Under the pieces are notes generated by a model that was not told where the DNA came from, did no database searches, and worked only from the letters and a program-made list of their open reading frames with translations. Below are positions 1 through 8,437 of a stretch of 64,000 nt of DNA, piece by piece. This stretch comes from Flavilitoribacter nigricans DSM 23189 = NBRC 102662 (GTDB taxonomy: Bacteria > Bacteroidota > Bacteroidia > Chitinophagales > Saprospiraceae), in NCBI RefSeq assembly GCF_002646595.1, contig NZ_PDUD01000021.1, positions 248,001 to 312,000 of the forward strand, given 5' to 3'. Made by a program: the position numbers and the translations under genes. Numbering within the stretch: position 1 is the stretch's first letter; each line of letters starts with the position of its first letter.

Positions 1-1
1 G

Positions 2-196
2 TTGGCCGATTACGAAGAAGATGGAATTGACTTCGAAACCGGTCATAACTTTTTATTCGAAGAAGAAAAAACTTACCTGGATGCTTTTGAGACCGATGCT
101 CCCTTCTTCGATGATTTTTACGACAACGACTATGACGACCTTGATGGATTAGATTGGGACGATGAGGAAGAAGATGATGACTGGAACCTTTTCTGA
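2..196 (+). CDS. C-terminal fragment of an acidic protein (5' end outside the window)
   Basis: An open frame enters from the left edge and stops at 194-196. The last 64 residues are extremely rich in Asp, Glu and aromatic residues, ending in a run of Asp/Glu followed by Trp-Asn-Leu-Phe. The TTG at position 2 is probably not the true start; the gene most likely begins upstream. No domain is recognisable. Such acidic tails occur on many nucleic-acid or chaperone-associated proteins, so no function is proposed. Confidence 0.5.
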   Translation: MADYEEDGIDFETGHNFLFEEEKTYLDAFETDAPFFDDFYDNDYDDLDGLDWDDEEEDDDWNLF

Positions 197-717
197 AACT
201 TTTACCAGACAGGCTTCTCCTTGTTAAACGCTCACGGGACTGGATCAGATAATATGTTAAACGATTGAGTAATGACTCATTCATTTATTATATTTGCTGC
301 TAATATGAAGAATCGTTTACCTTTCTTCTTCTAACCCAACGCTTTTACAGAAGCTAACTTATCTTCCCAAACACATTAGATCCTAGATAATCAACTACAT
401 GATGCTGACAGTAGCATGCTGCCTGCTGTGCATGTTCCGGTACTGTGCGGTTTGAAGCGCAGGTTCGGGATGGGCTTATGGTGGGCTTCATCCGGACTTC
501 GGGGTCAAAGCAGATCCCACTGCTGCCGGAGACGGTCCGGTAGCCGCAATGACGTCCTTTTAGACGGTCATCCGGCTGTGCTTTTATGCTCTGTCTGGTA
601 ACAGTCTCTAAGGATCAACTAGCCCCACCGGAACGGATAGTGGGTATTTTGCCGCTACCGGTCCGGATGTCGTGATTTTTTACCTGTTTCATTCTATACT
701 CGCTCAATTACATCGCC
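197..717. other. 521-bp stretch without a supported gene
   Basis: No convincing coding frame is present. A frame at 416-601 has Cys/Arg/Trp-rich composition unlike a real protein. The left part holds a promoter-like element with flanking inverted repeats (258-319). The rest contains short GC-rich inverted motifs but nothing I can assign. Confidence 0.5.
258..319 (+). promoter_or_regulatory. Bacteroidota-type promoter flanked by inverted repeats
   Basis: A perfect TAnnTTTG -7 element (TATATTTG) lies at 289-296, with a TTG at 265-267, 21 bp upstream, as a possible -33 element. The palindrome TGAGT-AATG-ACTCA overlaps the -33 side at 266-279. A 9-bp inverted repeat brackets the promoter: TAAACGATT at 258-266 and AATCGTTTA at 311-319. 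The first clear gene downstream starts at 718, so a long leader or a small transcript is implied. This is sequence pattern only. Confidence 0.35.
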
Positions 718-1434
718 ATGAAAAACATTACCTTCGCAATCCGAAAAAAAGCCTTTTTTCTGATGTTCTTTTGTTCAATGGGAGGCTTGCCCGCTCAGGT
801 TGGACAAGGGGGCATCACCGAACAGGAGCGCATGATCACCGGCTTTACGGTGATTGATGTTGATGACGGCATTGATGTATACATCGCTCCCGGCGTCCAC
901 GCCAGTGTGCTGGTGAAAGCGGATCATCACCTGGTGGAAAAGTTAAAAACCGAACTCTCCGGCCGCGAACTGAAGATCAGCATGGAGGGCTCCTATCTCA
1001 AGCCGCAGAAACTGGAAGTATACATCGAAATTCCGGTACTGGAGGGCATTTCCGCTCGCGGGGGTTCCGATATCTACGCTACGGGAAACTTTCAGCTGGG
1101 CGATTTTTACATCCGGCTGCAGGAAGGCAGCGATCTTTGTCTGGCTATGAATGCCCAAAAAGTAAGCTGTGATCTTTCCGGTGGTTCGGATGCCAATCTG
1201 GAAGGGAAGGTCAAAATGCTCACCACCGAAGCCCGCGGAGGAAGTGTGCTCAAGGCCAGTGGTCTGGAAGTCCAGAGCTGTAAGTTGAAAACTATCGGCG
1301 GTTCGGATGCCTATATCTGGGTCATTGGAGAACTGGAAATGGAAGCGCTGCAATCCAGCGGGATCTTTTACCACGGCAAGCCGCATATCCTCCACCAGAA
1401 AGCATCCGATGATTCGGAGATCCGGTCACTCTGA
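718..1434 (+). CDS. DUF2807 (GIN domain) exported protein
   Basis: A 238-residue protein with an N-terminal signal peptide (about residues 1-27, basic start then a hydrophobic core ending in PAQ). The rest fits the DUF2807 'putative auto-transporter adhesin, head GIN' family: repeated short beta strands with GGSD-type turns at roughly residues 115-205, expected to form a right-handed beta-solenoid. These proteins are common in Bacteroidota as exported or surface proteins of unknown role. It stands alone and converges on the TRAP operon. The ATG at 718 is preferred over a frame starting at 672 because it provides the signal peptide. Confidence 0.85.
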   Translation: MKNITFAIRKKAFFLMFFCSMGGLPAQVGQGGITEQERMITGFTVIDVDDGIDVYIAPGVHASVLVKADHHLVEKLKTELSGRELKISMEGSYLKPQKLEVYIEIPVLEGISARGGSDIYATGNFQLGDFYIRLQEGSDLCLAMNAQKVSCDLSGGSDANLEGKVKMLTTEARGGSVLKASGLEVQSCKLKTIGGSDAYIWVIGELEMEALQSSGIFYHGKPHILHQKASDDSEIRSL

Positions 1435-1497
1435 GAGAGCAGACCCGGAGAAACATCAGTCATCCTGAATTTTTTCAGGACTTAAAAATGACCTCGT

Positions 1498-1568
1498 AGA
1501 GGTTAAACATTCGTAGAAAATAGTCGAAAGCGCTTATCCAAGCTAAATTCTACGAATGTTTAACCTCT
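1498..1568. terminator. Perfect 21-bp inverted repeat between convergent genes
   Basis: The arms 1498-1518 and 1548-1568 are exact reverse complements (21 bp) around a 29-nt loop. A smaller hairpin with a TTTT loop (TCCTGAA/TTCAGGA) lies just before it at 1463-1480. The position between the stop codons of the DUF2807 gene and dctM suggests a bidirectional terminator. The arm length and large loop are more than a simple terminator needs, so a REP-like dispersed element is an alternative. Confidence 0.55.
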
Positions 1569-1613
1569 CTGAGACATACAACGCCTTTTATTAATTCATG
1601 TTGATGAAAGCAA

Positions 1614-2900
1614 TTAATAGCCGAATACGCCCGGCAACCAAAGGCTGAGTTCGGGAATATAGGTAACCAGGATCAGGGCGATCAGCATGGCCACAAAAAG
1701 GGGTAGCAGGGGTTTGACCACTTTCTGTATAGTCGTTTGCGCCACACTCACCCCGACGAAGAGGATCGAACCTACCGGCGGCGTACACAGACCGATACAC
1801 AAATTGAGTACCATTACGATACCGAAATGGACCGGATGCATACCGAGTTGGGTAACGATCGGTAGAAAGATCGGTGTGAAAATGAGTACCGCCGGGGTCA
1901 TATCCATAAAGATCCCCACAAACAGCAGGATCAGGTTGATAATGATCAAAATAACCACCTTACTGTCGCTGATGGAAAGCAGGAAGTCCGTGATAGCCTG
2001 TGGAATATTTTCGTAGGCCATGATCCAGGACATACTCATTGAGGTACCGATCAGCAACATGATGATAGCGGTGGTGCCTACGGAATCCAGCAGGATTGTT
2101 GGCATATCGCTCAATCGTACTTCCTTGTAGAAATACGTCAATAATAAACAGTAGAGAACCGCAACGGCAGAAGCCTCCGTAGCGGTGAAAATACCGACTA
2201 CGATACCCCCGATCACCACGATGAGCAGCAGCAGACTGGGCAAGGCGTCAATAAAAGTACGGATCACATCACCGATGCTGTTGCGCTCTCCGACCGGAAA
2301 TCCCTTGCGTTTGGCCCAGATCGCGGCGACGACCATCAGGAACAATCCCGTAAGAATACCCGGAATATAACCCGCCAGGAAGAGTGCCGCGATGGACGCC
2401 CCGCCGCTGGCCAGGGAATAAACGATCAGGATATTACTGGGTGGAATGATCAGACCGGTAGTGGAGGAGGTGATGTTGACCGCCGCCGAATATTCCTTGG
2501 AGTAACCTTCCTTCTCCATAGTCGGCCCCATGAAGGTACCAATAGCGGAAGCTGCCGCTGCTGCGGAACCGGCGATGGCCCCGAAAAGCATAGCGGCGAT
2601 GATATTTACGTGGGCCAGGCCACCGGGTAAACTCCCCACCAGGGTTTTGGCAAAATTGATCAGCCGTCGGGCTATGCCCCCCCGGTTCATAATCTGGCCG
2701 GCCAGTATGAAAAACGGGATCGCCAGCAGCGCAAAGCTGTCCAGACCGGTAGCCATTCGTTGGGCTACCGTCGTGAAGGCGGGAATTACGGGAATGCTGA
2801 CCAGCATGGTTAAGATACTACTGATGCCGATACTCCAGGCGATGGGCACGCCAATGCCGATCAGAATAACAAAAGTCAGTACGAGTACTAATATCTCCAT
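1614..2900 (-). CDS. dctM: TRAP transporter large permease (DctM)
   Basis: A 428-residue, almost entirely hydrophobic protein of about 12 membrane segments, the usual DctM length, with the family's glycine/alanine-rich helical hairpins (e.g. GAIAGSAAAAASAIGTF near residues 111-127 and the LIIPPSN motif near 150). It forms the Na+- or H+-driven transport channel of a tripartite ATP-independent periplasmic transporter in the inner membrane. It is last in an operon with dctQ (3 bp upstream), dctP and uxuA, which points to hexuronate or sugar-acid uptake; the substrate is inferred from context. Confidence 0.92.
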   Translation of the reverse strand: MEILVLVLTFVILIGIGVPIAWSIGISSILTMLVSIPVIPAFTTVAQRMATGLDSFALLAIPFFILAGQIMNRGGIARRLINFAKTLVGSLPGGLAHVNIIAAMLFGAIAGSAAAAASAIGTFMGPTMEKEGYSKEYSAAVNITSSTTGLIIPPSNILIVYSLASGGASIAALFLAGYIPGILTGLFLMVVAAIWAKRKGFPVGERNSIGDVIRTFIDALPSLLLLIVVIGGIVVGIFTATEASAVAVLYCLLLTYFYKEVRLSDMPTILLDSVGTTAIIMLLIGTSMSMSWIMAYENIPQAITDFLLSISDSKVVILIIINLILLFVGIFMDMTPAVLIFTPIFLPIVTQLGMHPVHFGIVMVLNLCIGLCTPPVGSILFVGVSVAQTTIQKVVKPLLPLFVAMLIALILVTYIPELSLWLPGVFGY

Positions 2901-2903
2901 GAG

Positions 2904-3362
2904 TTATACTTCTTTAGCGAGAATGTCTTGGGTTTTGTAAAAGATGACGAGTAGGCCGCTGAGCGGGACCACACTGTAGACCATGGCCATCGGCACACGC
3001 AGCGCCGCCGAGAGTTGCCCCAGGGCCTGGGTGATGTACAACAGGCGCATACCCCCGATAACAAGTACCGTCAGGGCGAAGATCAAAATGAGCAGGTCGA
3101 TAAAGCGCTGTAATCTTCTTTGTTTGGCCGGTTCCAGTTTAGGCCCCAGCAGGTCGATGGCCAGGTGCATGCGCTGACCGGAAGCATAGGCCGCCCCCAA
3201 TATACCGATCCAGATGAGTAGAAAGCGGGCCAGTTCTTCGGACCAACTGGCCTGATTTCCCAAAGCGTAACGGGTGAAAACACCCCAAAGTACATCGAGG
3301 GTAATGACGCTTAACAGCACCATTAGAATACCTCCGACGATTTTGTCTATTGTTGCTCGCAT
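2904..3362 (-). CDS. dctQ: TRAP transporter small permease (DctQ)
   Basis: A 152-residue membrane protein with four predicted helices and the DctQ signature around residues 38-60 (WSEELARFLLIW, then GAAYASGQRMHL). In TRAP systems this subunit pairs with DctM in the inner membrane and helps dock the binding protein. It sits between dctP and dctM with only a 3-bp gap to dctM, so the two are probably translationally coupled. Confidence 0.9.
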   Translation of the reverse strand: MRATIDKIVGGILMVLLSVITLDVLWGVFTRYALGNQASWSEELARFLLIWIGILGAAYASGQRMHLAIDLLGPKLEPAKQRRLQRFIDLLILIFALTVLVIGGMRLLYITQALGQLSAALRVPMAMVYSVVPLSGLLVIFYKTQDILAKEV

Positions 3363-3424
3363 ATTATTCGAGTTGTAAATTTTAAAAGGGTTTTCTGCGC
3401 AAAGCGCCGTCCGGAAACTACAGT

Positions 3425-4405
3425 TTACTCCACGGCCTGAATTTCCCGGATCAGTCCGGAAACAGACGGATCATCTTTGTATTCTTCCAGCACGACCGCC
3501 GTTTTTTCCATAAATCCGGTTTTATCCGGGCGGATCACTTCTACGCCGGCTTCCTGAACGGCGGCCAGCGCTTCGGCTTCGGCTTCGGCCCAGAGCACTC
3601 TTTGCTTTACCTTGGCCTCGTCTGCGGCCTGCTGCAGCCATTGCTGCTCCTGTTCATCCAGGCTATTCCAGGCAACGGTACCGATCACCAGGATGTCGGG
3701 TACGGCGGTATGCTCGTTGAGGGAATAGTATTTGCAAACTTCATAATGCCGGGAAGTATAGAAACTTGGCGGGTTGTTTTCCGCACCGTCCACCACGCCC
3801 TGCTGCAGAGCCGTGTAAAGCTCCCCGTAAGAAATGGGAGTGGGCGCTCCTCCGAGGGAGCGTACCAAGTTGATCGCGGTTTTACTTTCCTGCACCCGGA
3901 TCTTCAGTCCTTCTACATCTTCCGGCTTATTGATCGGGCGATCCTTGGTATAGAACGACCGCATGCCGGCATCGAAGTAGGTCAGGCCGCGCAGCCAGAA
4001 TTCTTCGCCCTGGATCAGCAAACGCCGTCCGATCTCTCCATCTAGTACATTGTAGGCATGTTCCCGGCTGCGGAAGATGTACGGCAGGCTCATTACGCGG
4101 ATATTGGGAGCAAAGTTCTCCATAACCGCCGCGGATACTTTGGTCATCGAAAGGCTTCCGATCTGAAGCAGTTCGAGGCACTGGCGTTCGGATCCCAGTT
4201 GCTCGCTGGGGTAAATATCGATGGCCATCCGGTTGCCGGATATTTCCTGCAGCCGATCGGCCATAAATACCATGCCCTGGTGTACGGGGTGATCCGTCGG
4301 TAGGCCGTGGGCCAGCTTCAGCCTTTTGACCCGGGATTCCGTTCCGCAACTACTGGATAGGGCAATTACAAGTAGCAGGAGTAAAGAGTAAACTGATGTT
4401 CTCAT
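3425..4405 (-). CDS. dctP: TRAP transporter substrate-binding lipoprotein (DctP)
   Basis: A 326-residue DctP-family binding protein. It begins with a lipoprotein signal peptide ending in an LSSSC-G lipobox (Cys near residue 20), so it is probably membrane-anchored rather than freely periplasmic. Family features include the KLAHGLP start of the mature domain, the EQLGSERQ segment and the conserved ligand-contacting Arg in the KIRVQ segment near residue 170. TRAP binding proteins bind carboxylated ligands; the neighbouring uxuA suggests glucuronate or galacturonate. It lies 51 bp downstream of uxuA and 62 bp upstream of dctQ. Confidence 0.92.
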   Translation of the reverse strand: MRTSVYSLLLLLVIALSSSCGTESRVKRLKLAHGLPTDHPVHQGMVFMADRLQEISGNRMAIDIYPSEQLGSERQCLELLQIGSLSMTKVSAAVMENFAPNIRVMSLPYIFRSREHAYNVLDGEIGRRLLIQGEEFWLRGLTYFDAGMRSFYTKDRPINKPEDVEGLKIRVQESKTAINLVRSLGGAPTPISYGELYTALQQGVVDGAENNPPSFYTSRHYEVCKYYSLNEHTAVPDILVIGTVAWNSLDEQEQQWLQQAADEAKVKQRVLWAEAEAEALAAVQEAGVEVIRPDKTGFMEKTAVVLEEYKDDPSVSGLIREIQAVE

Positions 4406-4456
4406 AAAAATTCGATCTTATGCTTTGGCTGTAACAGCCGAACGTTCATTAAAAAA

Positions 4457-5635
4457 TTATGCACCATTCGCCCGGGTGATGGCTTCTTCCAGGCCACGCA
4501 GTTCCGCCAGTCCACGCAGGCGGCCGATGGCAGAATAGCCGGGATTGCTGTGCTTTTTCAGGTCATCGAGCATACGGTGGCCGTGATCGGGCCGCATGGG
4601 GATGCCTTTTTCCCGGTTTTGTTGCTCCCGGCTCAGTGCTTTCATTACGCCGTACATATCGACGTCCCCGTCCAGGTGATCAGCTTCGTGGAAATTGCCT
4701 TCGGCGTCTCTTTTCGTACTGCGCAGGTGGATGAAGTGAATGCGGGAACCCAGTCGATCGACCATACCCGACAGATCGTTATCGGCCCGTACTCCGAAAG
4801 AGCCGGTACAGAAACACAGGCCGTTGGCCGGATCGTTCACCGCCGAAAAAAGCGTATTGACATCGGCTTCCGTGCTTACCACCCGCGGCAGGCCAAACAG
4901 GGAAAATGGCGGATCATCGGGATGAATAGCCAGGCGGATACCCTCCGCAGCCGCTATGGGTACTATTTCCTGCAGGAAATGGATCAGATGCGCCTGTAGT
5001 TTGTCGCGAGTGATGTCGCGGTAAGTATCCAGGATCGCCTGGAAATCAGCGGTACTGAATCGACCTTCCGTGGTCGCCCCCGGCAAACCGGCGATGATAT
5101 TTCGAACGAGTTTTTCCCGCTCGGCTTCACTTTTTCCGCTCAGGTAGCTTTTGGCGGCTTCCCGCACATCCGGCTCGTAGTCTTTTTCCGCTCCGGGGCG
5201 ATTTAAAATATAGAGATCGAAAGCCGCAAATGCGATCTTTTCGAAACGCAGGGCCGTGGAGCCATCCGGCATCGGATAATCGAGGTCGGTACGGGTCCAG
5301 TCCACCACCGGCATAAAATTATAGGTGACGATCCGGATATCGCAGGCGGCCAGATTGCGCATACTTTGTTTATAGTGCTCGATATAGGTCTCATACCGGC
5401 CGCTCTGCCGCTTGATATCTTCGTGTACGGGAATGCTTTCCACTACGGACCAGCTCAATCCGGCCGCTTCGACCTCCGCTTTTCTTTTTTGAATTTCTTC
5501 AATGGGCCAGATCTCTCCATTGGGAATATGGTGGAGTGCAGTGACAATGCCGGTTGCTCCGGCTTGGCGTGCGTCGGCAAGACTGACAGGATCATTGGGG
5601 CCATACCAACGCCAGGTTTGTTCCAGTTTTAGCAT
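4457..5635 (-). CDS. uxuA: Mannonate dehydratase UxuA
   Basis: A 392-residue protein matching D-mannonate dehydratase, a TIM-barrel enzyme (Mn2+/Fe2+ dependent in the family) that turns D-mannonate into 2-keto-3-deoxy-D-gluconate in glucuronate breakdown. Recognisable segments are the N-terminal [21 protein letters not shown] near residue 34, VVESIPVHE near 64, [16 protein letters not shown] near 235 and MRPDHGH near 350. Length is typical. It lies between the DUF6807 gene and the TRAP genes on the same strand, making a transport-plus-catabolism unit. UxuB, UxuC and the KDG enzymes are not in the window. Confidence 0.95.
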   Translation of the reverse strand: MLKLEQTWRWYGPNDPVSLADARQAGATGIVTALHHIPNGEIWPIEEIQKRKAEVEAAGLSWSVVESIPVHEDIKRQSGRYETYIEHYKQSMRNLAACDIRIVTYNFMPVVDWTRTDLDYPMPDGSTALRFEKIAFAAFDLYILNRPGAEKDYEPDVREAAKSYLSGKSEAEREKLVRNIIAGLPGATTEGRFSTADFQAILDTYRDITRDKLQAHLIHFLQEIVPIAAAEGIRLAIHPDDPPFSLFGLPRVVSTEADVNTLFSAVNDPANGLCFCTGSFGVRADNDLSGMVDRLGSRIHFIHLRSTKRDAEGNFHEADHLDGDVDMYGVMKALSREQQNREKGIPMRPDHGHRMLDDLKKHSNPGYSAIGRLRGLAELRGLEEAITRANGA

Positions 5636-5735
5636 TAAGTAGCAATTTGGGTAAAGACGTTCTTATTTTGGGCCTACCCTGAATGATGGCCCTACCAGGC
5701 CGGATCCACAAAGTAGGCAAAAACATTGATCCATT

Positions 5736-6974
5736 TTATTCCTTCCAGCTCACGGCAGCTTCCGATGCGTAGGCCTCCCACATCGCATCCAGTTGGGCTG
5801 CGTCCGGCTCACCGTCAAAACTGAGTATCCGGTAAGTGTAGGAATAGGTCTCGCCCGGTACCTGTTCGAAGGCGGCCTCCAGCATGGGCGTCTGCACGAA
5901 ATAAGGCATACTGGGATGCACCCGCACGGGCTGGGGATGGCGGAAATTGGAGGGATGATCAAACATAGCTACTCCGCTGACCGAGCCGTCGATCTGGCCG
6001 TATACTGCCGTCCAGTTCGGCCGGCTGTGATTGGCGCTGTCCCGATTAGTGACTCCTTTACTGGTGAGTACCTGCATGGGGCCGGTATAGCGTGTGCTGT
6101 CCACTTCGTTCCACTCAGCGGCCAGGCGGATCCCCATGCCTCCGTAGTGGTATTTATTGATAAACAGCGTATCCTTTCCAATGATCTGCTGCGTAGTGGT
6201 GAGGTCGATGACATGGTAGTCGGGGATCGCGTAGGTTTTGACGTCCCAGGTTTCGTCGAGTACCGGTCCGTGCTGCAGACTAATGGCTTCGTGCCGGGAC
6301 TGAAAGTAAGCAAAAACGGGTCCGCTTTCGCTCGTTGTCAGCTCGCGGAAGGCCACCGTTCCAGTTTCTTTCTGTTGGTTCCAGAAGTCCGTAAAATCCC
6401 CCCGGTAGGTCGTATTGACCCAGGCGAAAAAGATGCCGTGCTGGTGGGTATGTCCGGCGGGGAAACCATCCGTAAGCACTTTACCGGAAGGACTGTAAAA
6501 AGGATGAATGAAACCGCTACGCTGGTAATAGTCCGGGAGGCCCTCGGGAGGGGAAAGGGTAGCGGTATTGTAGGTCAGCACCGGATGCCCCGCGCTGCTA
6601 ATATCCAGGCCGGTTTCGGTCTGCTCGGTGTGCAGCCCGGTGGTTTCCGATCCGGATACGGGAACCAGCTCGTATTCCCGGGAAGTGCCGGCAGCCAGCG
6701 GAGCGTCCAACAGGAAATAGATCTCTCCGGTAGACGCCTGTTGCAGTTCCAGTTCGTTACCGCTATCCACGGCCTTTAGTTTCATATCTGTACAACATTC
6801 GGTGTCCGTCGGAAGAGAAACGGACAATAAGGTCCCGGCGGGAAGATCGGTGTCGTTCTGAACCGTAAAGCTGCCTGCTGCCGGATCGCCGCAACTGAAA
6901 AACAGGAGGAACAGGCTGCCCAGCGTACACAGACCGAAAGATTTGTAGAATGGGTTGAAGAGGTGCACTTGCAT
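5736..6974 (-). CDS. DUF6807 (PmoA-like) lipoprotein
   Basis: A 412-residue protein with a lipoprotein signal (hydrophobic stretch ending LFFSC-G, Cys near residue 28). The mature part matches the DUF6807 family, sometimes named 'methane oxygenase PmoA' by a misleading annotation. The typical GHTHQHGIFFAWV segment near residue 174, with clustered histidines, is present. These proteins are common in Bacteroidota and Planctomycetota carbohydrate loci; no reaction is established to my knowledge. It is the first gene of the uxuA-TRAP cluster (100-bp gap to uxuA), so a role in handling uronic-acid material is a reasonable inference. Confidence 0.8.
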   Translation of the reverse strand: MQVHLFNPFYKSFGLCTLGSLFLLFFSCGDPAAGSFTVQNDTDLPAGTLLSVSLPTDTECCTDMKLKAVDSGNELELQQASTGEIYFLLDAPLAAGTSREYELVPVSGSETTGLHTEQTETGLDISSAGHPVLTYNTATLSPPEGLPDYYQRSGFIHPFYSPSGKVLTDGFPAGHTHQHGIFFAWVNTTYRGDFTDFWNQQKETGTVAFRELTTSESGPVFAYFQSRHEAISLQHGPVLDETWDVKTYAIPDYHVIDLTTTQQIIGKDTLFINKYHYGGMGIRLAAEWNEVDSTRYTGPMQVLTSKGVTNRDSANHSRPNWTAVYGQIDGSVSGVAMFDHPSNFRHPQPVRVHPSMPYFVQTPMLEAAFEQVPGETYSYTYRILSFDGEPDAAQLDAMWEAYASEAAVSWKE

Positions 6975-7030
6975 TAAAGTTGGTATTGGTGATCTGAAGT
7001 GCTAAGATATTAAAAGTATGGGGTTGTTGG

Positions 7031-7072
7031 GGGAGTGAGGTGTCAGGGGGGGAGGTGTCAGGGGCGAGGGAG
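7031..7072. repeat. Solo GGTGTCAGG low-complexity repeat
   Basis: Two copies of GAGGTGTCAGG, 15 bp apart (7037-7047 and 7052-7062), sit in a G-rich context. The same motif occurs around the four-helix-bundle gene at 50584-50630 and, inverted, at 51022-51077. The copy here carries no gene and lies between the DUF6807 gene and the hypothetical gene at 7182. Confidence 0.6.
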
Positions 7073-7181
7073 GGTGTGTAATTGCGGAGCGATGCCAAAT
7101 ACTTGCGGGAGGGACAACTTAGTGCTTGCGGACTTGTTTCAAGTGGGACGAAGTTTTGGATTTAAAAAGAAAACGAGGTAT

Positions 7182-7778
7182 ATGGCCGGTATCTGGGATT
7201 ACATTAAGAACATTTTTAAGGAAGCGGAGGAGAGTTCGCCGTCTAATCCGGCTATTCACGCCATGATCGAACGATCGGAGGAGGAGCGTGCCGCTTTTCA
7301 GCAGTGGCAGGATTCGTTGGTGAAACGAAGGCTGGTCGACTGGCTGGATAATCAGTACGCTATTTACCGGGTCACGCCCCACGATATTGACGAGGCCATG
7401 GATTTTTTGGATACGCCTTCGTCTAAGGGATTCGTCATTCATTTTTACAAAACGAATTACAACCGTCAGGAGGTAACCCACTTTTTTGATTTCCTGAAGG
7501 AGCAGATCAAGGGGTTGAACTACAAAGTGCAAATTTCGGATACCCGGACTTATAACCGGAAAGATTGGGTGGAAACCGTAGAACGGCATTACCTGAAGCC
7601 GCGGCCCCAATTTGAAAAAGGAGTGAAAATAGATCAGCGCTTTGGAAACATCACGATCGAGCTGGTCTTACGCAACGATCGGGTTTACCAACTGAAACTA
7701 CAGGCGACATCCTATCGGGATCATCTTTACGAAGAGGCGGAGGAATTCCGTGATCTGATGCAGGCGATCCTGCGGTAG
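7182..7778 (+). CDS. Hypothetical protein, 198 aa
   Basis: A soluble-looking alpha/beta protein without signal peptide. The ATG at 7182 is chosen: it follows a purine-rich AAAACGAGG, and the in-frame region upstream (7035-7181) translates the GGTGTCAGG repeat into Cys/Gly/Arg-rich nonsense. The N-terminal part is helical and charged; the middle holds a conserved-looking HFYKTNYNRQEVTHFFDFLKE-like segment (residues about 88-108, described by key residues). I do not recognise a family. It is monocistronic. Confidence 0.7.
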   Translation: MAGIWDYIKNIFKEAEESSPSNPAIHAMIERSEEERAAFQQWQDSLVKRRLVDWLDNQYAIYRVTPHDIDEAMDFLDTPSSKGFVIHFYKTNYNRQEVTHFFDFLKEQIKGLNYKVQISDTRTYNRKDWVETVERHYLKPRPQFEKGVKIDQRFGNITIELVLRNDRVYQLKLQATSYRDHLYEEAEEFRDLMQAILR

Positions 7779-7792
7779 CACGGCTGGTGTCC

Positions 7793-7894
7793 TTATTCCT
7801 CTTCTTTCCATCTGCCCCAGTCCTGGCGCAAGGTTTCTTTGTTCAAAATAAGCGTGCCGGTAAAAAGAATAAATAGTAAAATAAAATCACTCAT
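7793..7894 (-). CDS. Possible small membrane protein, 33 aa
   Basis: A short frame with ATG at 7892-7894 and stop TAA at 7793-7795. Residues 3-17 form one hydrophobic segment (Phe/Ile/Leu-rich, then TGTLIL), followed by a charged amphipathic tail ending in WKEEE. One membrane helix plus a charged tail is typical of real bacterial small membrane proteins, and the frame fills the gap neatly. There is no strong ribosome-binding site and no conservation data, so this is tentative. Confidence 0.35.
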   Translation of the reverse strand: MSDFILLFILFTGTLILNKETLRQDWGRWKEEE

Positions 7895-8437
7895 GGGTTA
7901 ATCGGAGTTTACGAAGTACTCTTTACAGAGCCTCCAGTTTTCATTGATGGCTAAGAAGTAGTGAAAATGTGATCTTAAACTTTGGGTCGATTTACTACTA
8001 AAGGGGCTGGATGTGCATTCCACTCCACTCAAAGCGAATGCAACACAACACAAGTAAACTTTCGATTGTAAAGGGCTCTTGAGCAGGAACGCTCGATCTT
8101 TACTCGCTTTCCATGTTCAACTGCAACAACAAAAGTTGTCAGATGTTCGGTGTCCTGGGCTTAGGACCTGTTCAGCTAGTAATTTTTTTTTAAAGCGTGT
8201 CTTGAAAACAAGCAAAATGTAAGGGAATACATTTCTTTGTGCGCCCAAATATATTAGTTTTTTTTTATAAATACTAGTAGGCGGGGCTGCCGATCACCTT
8301 TTTGCTGCCGGTTTTCGAGAGGAGGTACAAAATAAGGGGAGACAACGCTCTGGTTGTCTCCCCTTATTCAGCTTTGATCGCCAATATGATCTTCACACTG
8401 GGATCCGAAATTCAGATCCTCCCGGATCCGAACTGGA
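7895..8437. other. 543-bp stretch without a gene
   Basis: AT-rich DNA between the possible small gene and the desaturase stop codon. It contains a poly-T tract near 8189-8196, another near 8258-8267, and the terminator at 8331-8368. I see no coding frame or known RNA. Confidence 0.5.
8331..8368 (-). terminator. Strong 16-bp stem terminator
   Basis: AATAAGGGGAGACAAC at 8331-8346 pairs perfectly with 8353-8368 around a 6-nt loop. On the minus strand the stem runs into TTATTTTG, so it should end transcription of the desaturase gene at 8438. Confidence 0.8.

Noticed and set aside
416-601. Open frame of 61 codons on the plus strand
   Set aside because: Cys/Arg/Trp-rich, no family features, in a gene-poor GC-mixed region; likely chance.
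5793-6779. Long antisense frame (328 codons) across the DUF6807 gene
   Set aside because: Shadow of a clear gene on the other strand; no recognisable motif and no start context.
7035-7181. N-terminal extension of the hypothetical gene
   Set aside because: It translates the GGTGTCAGG repeat; the ATG at 7182 has a better upstream context.
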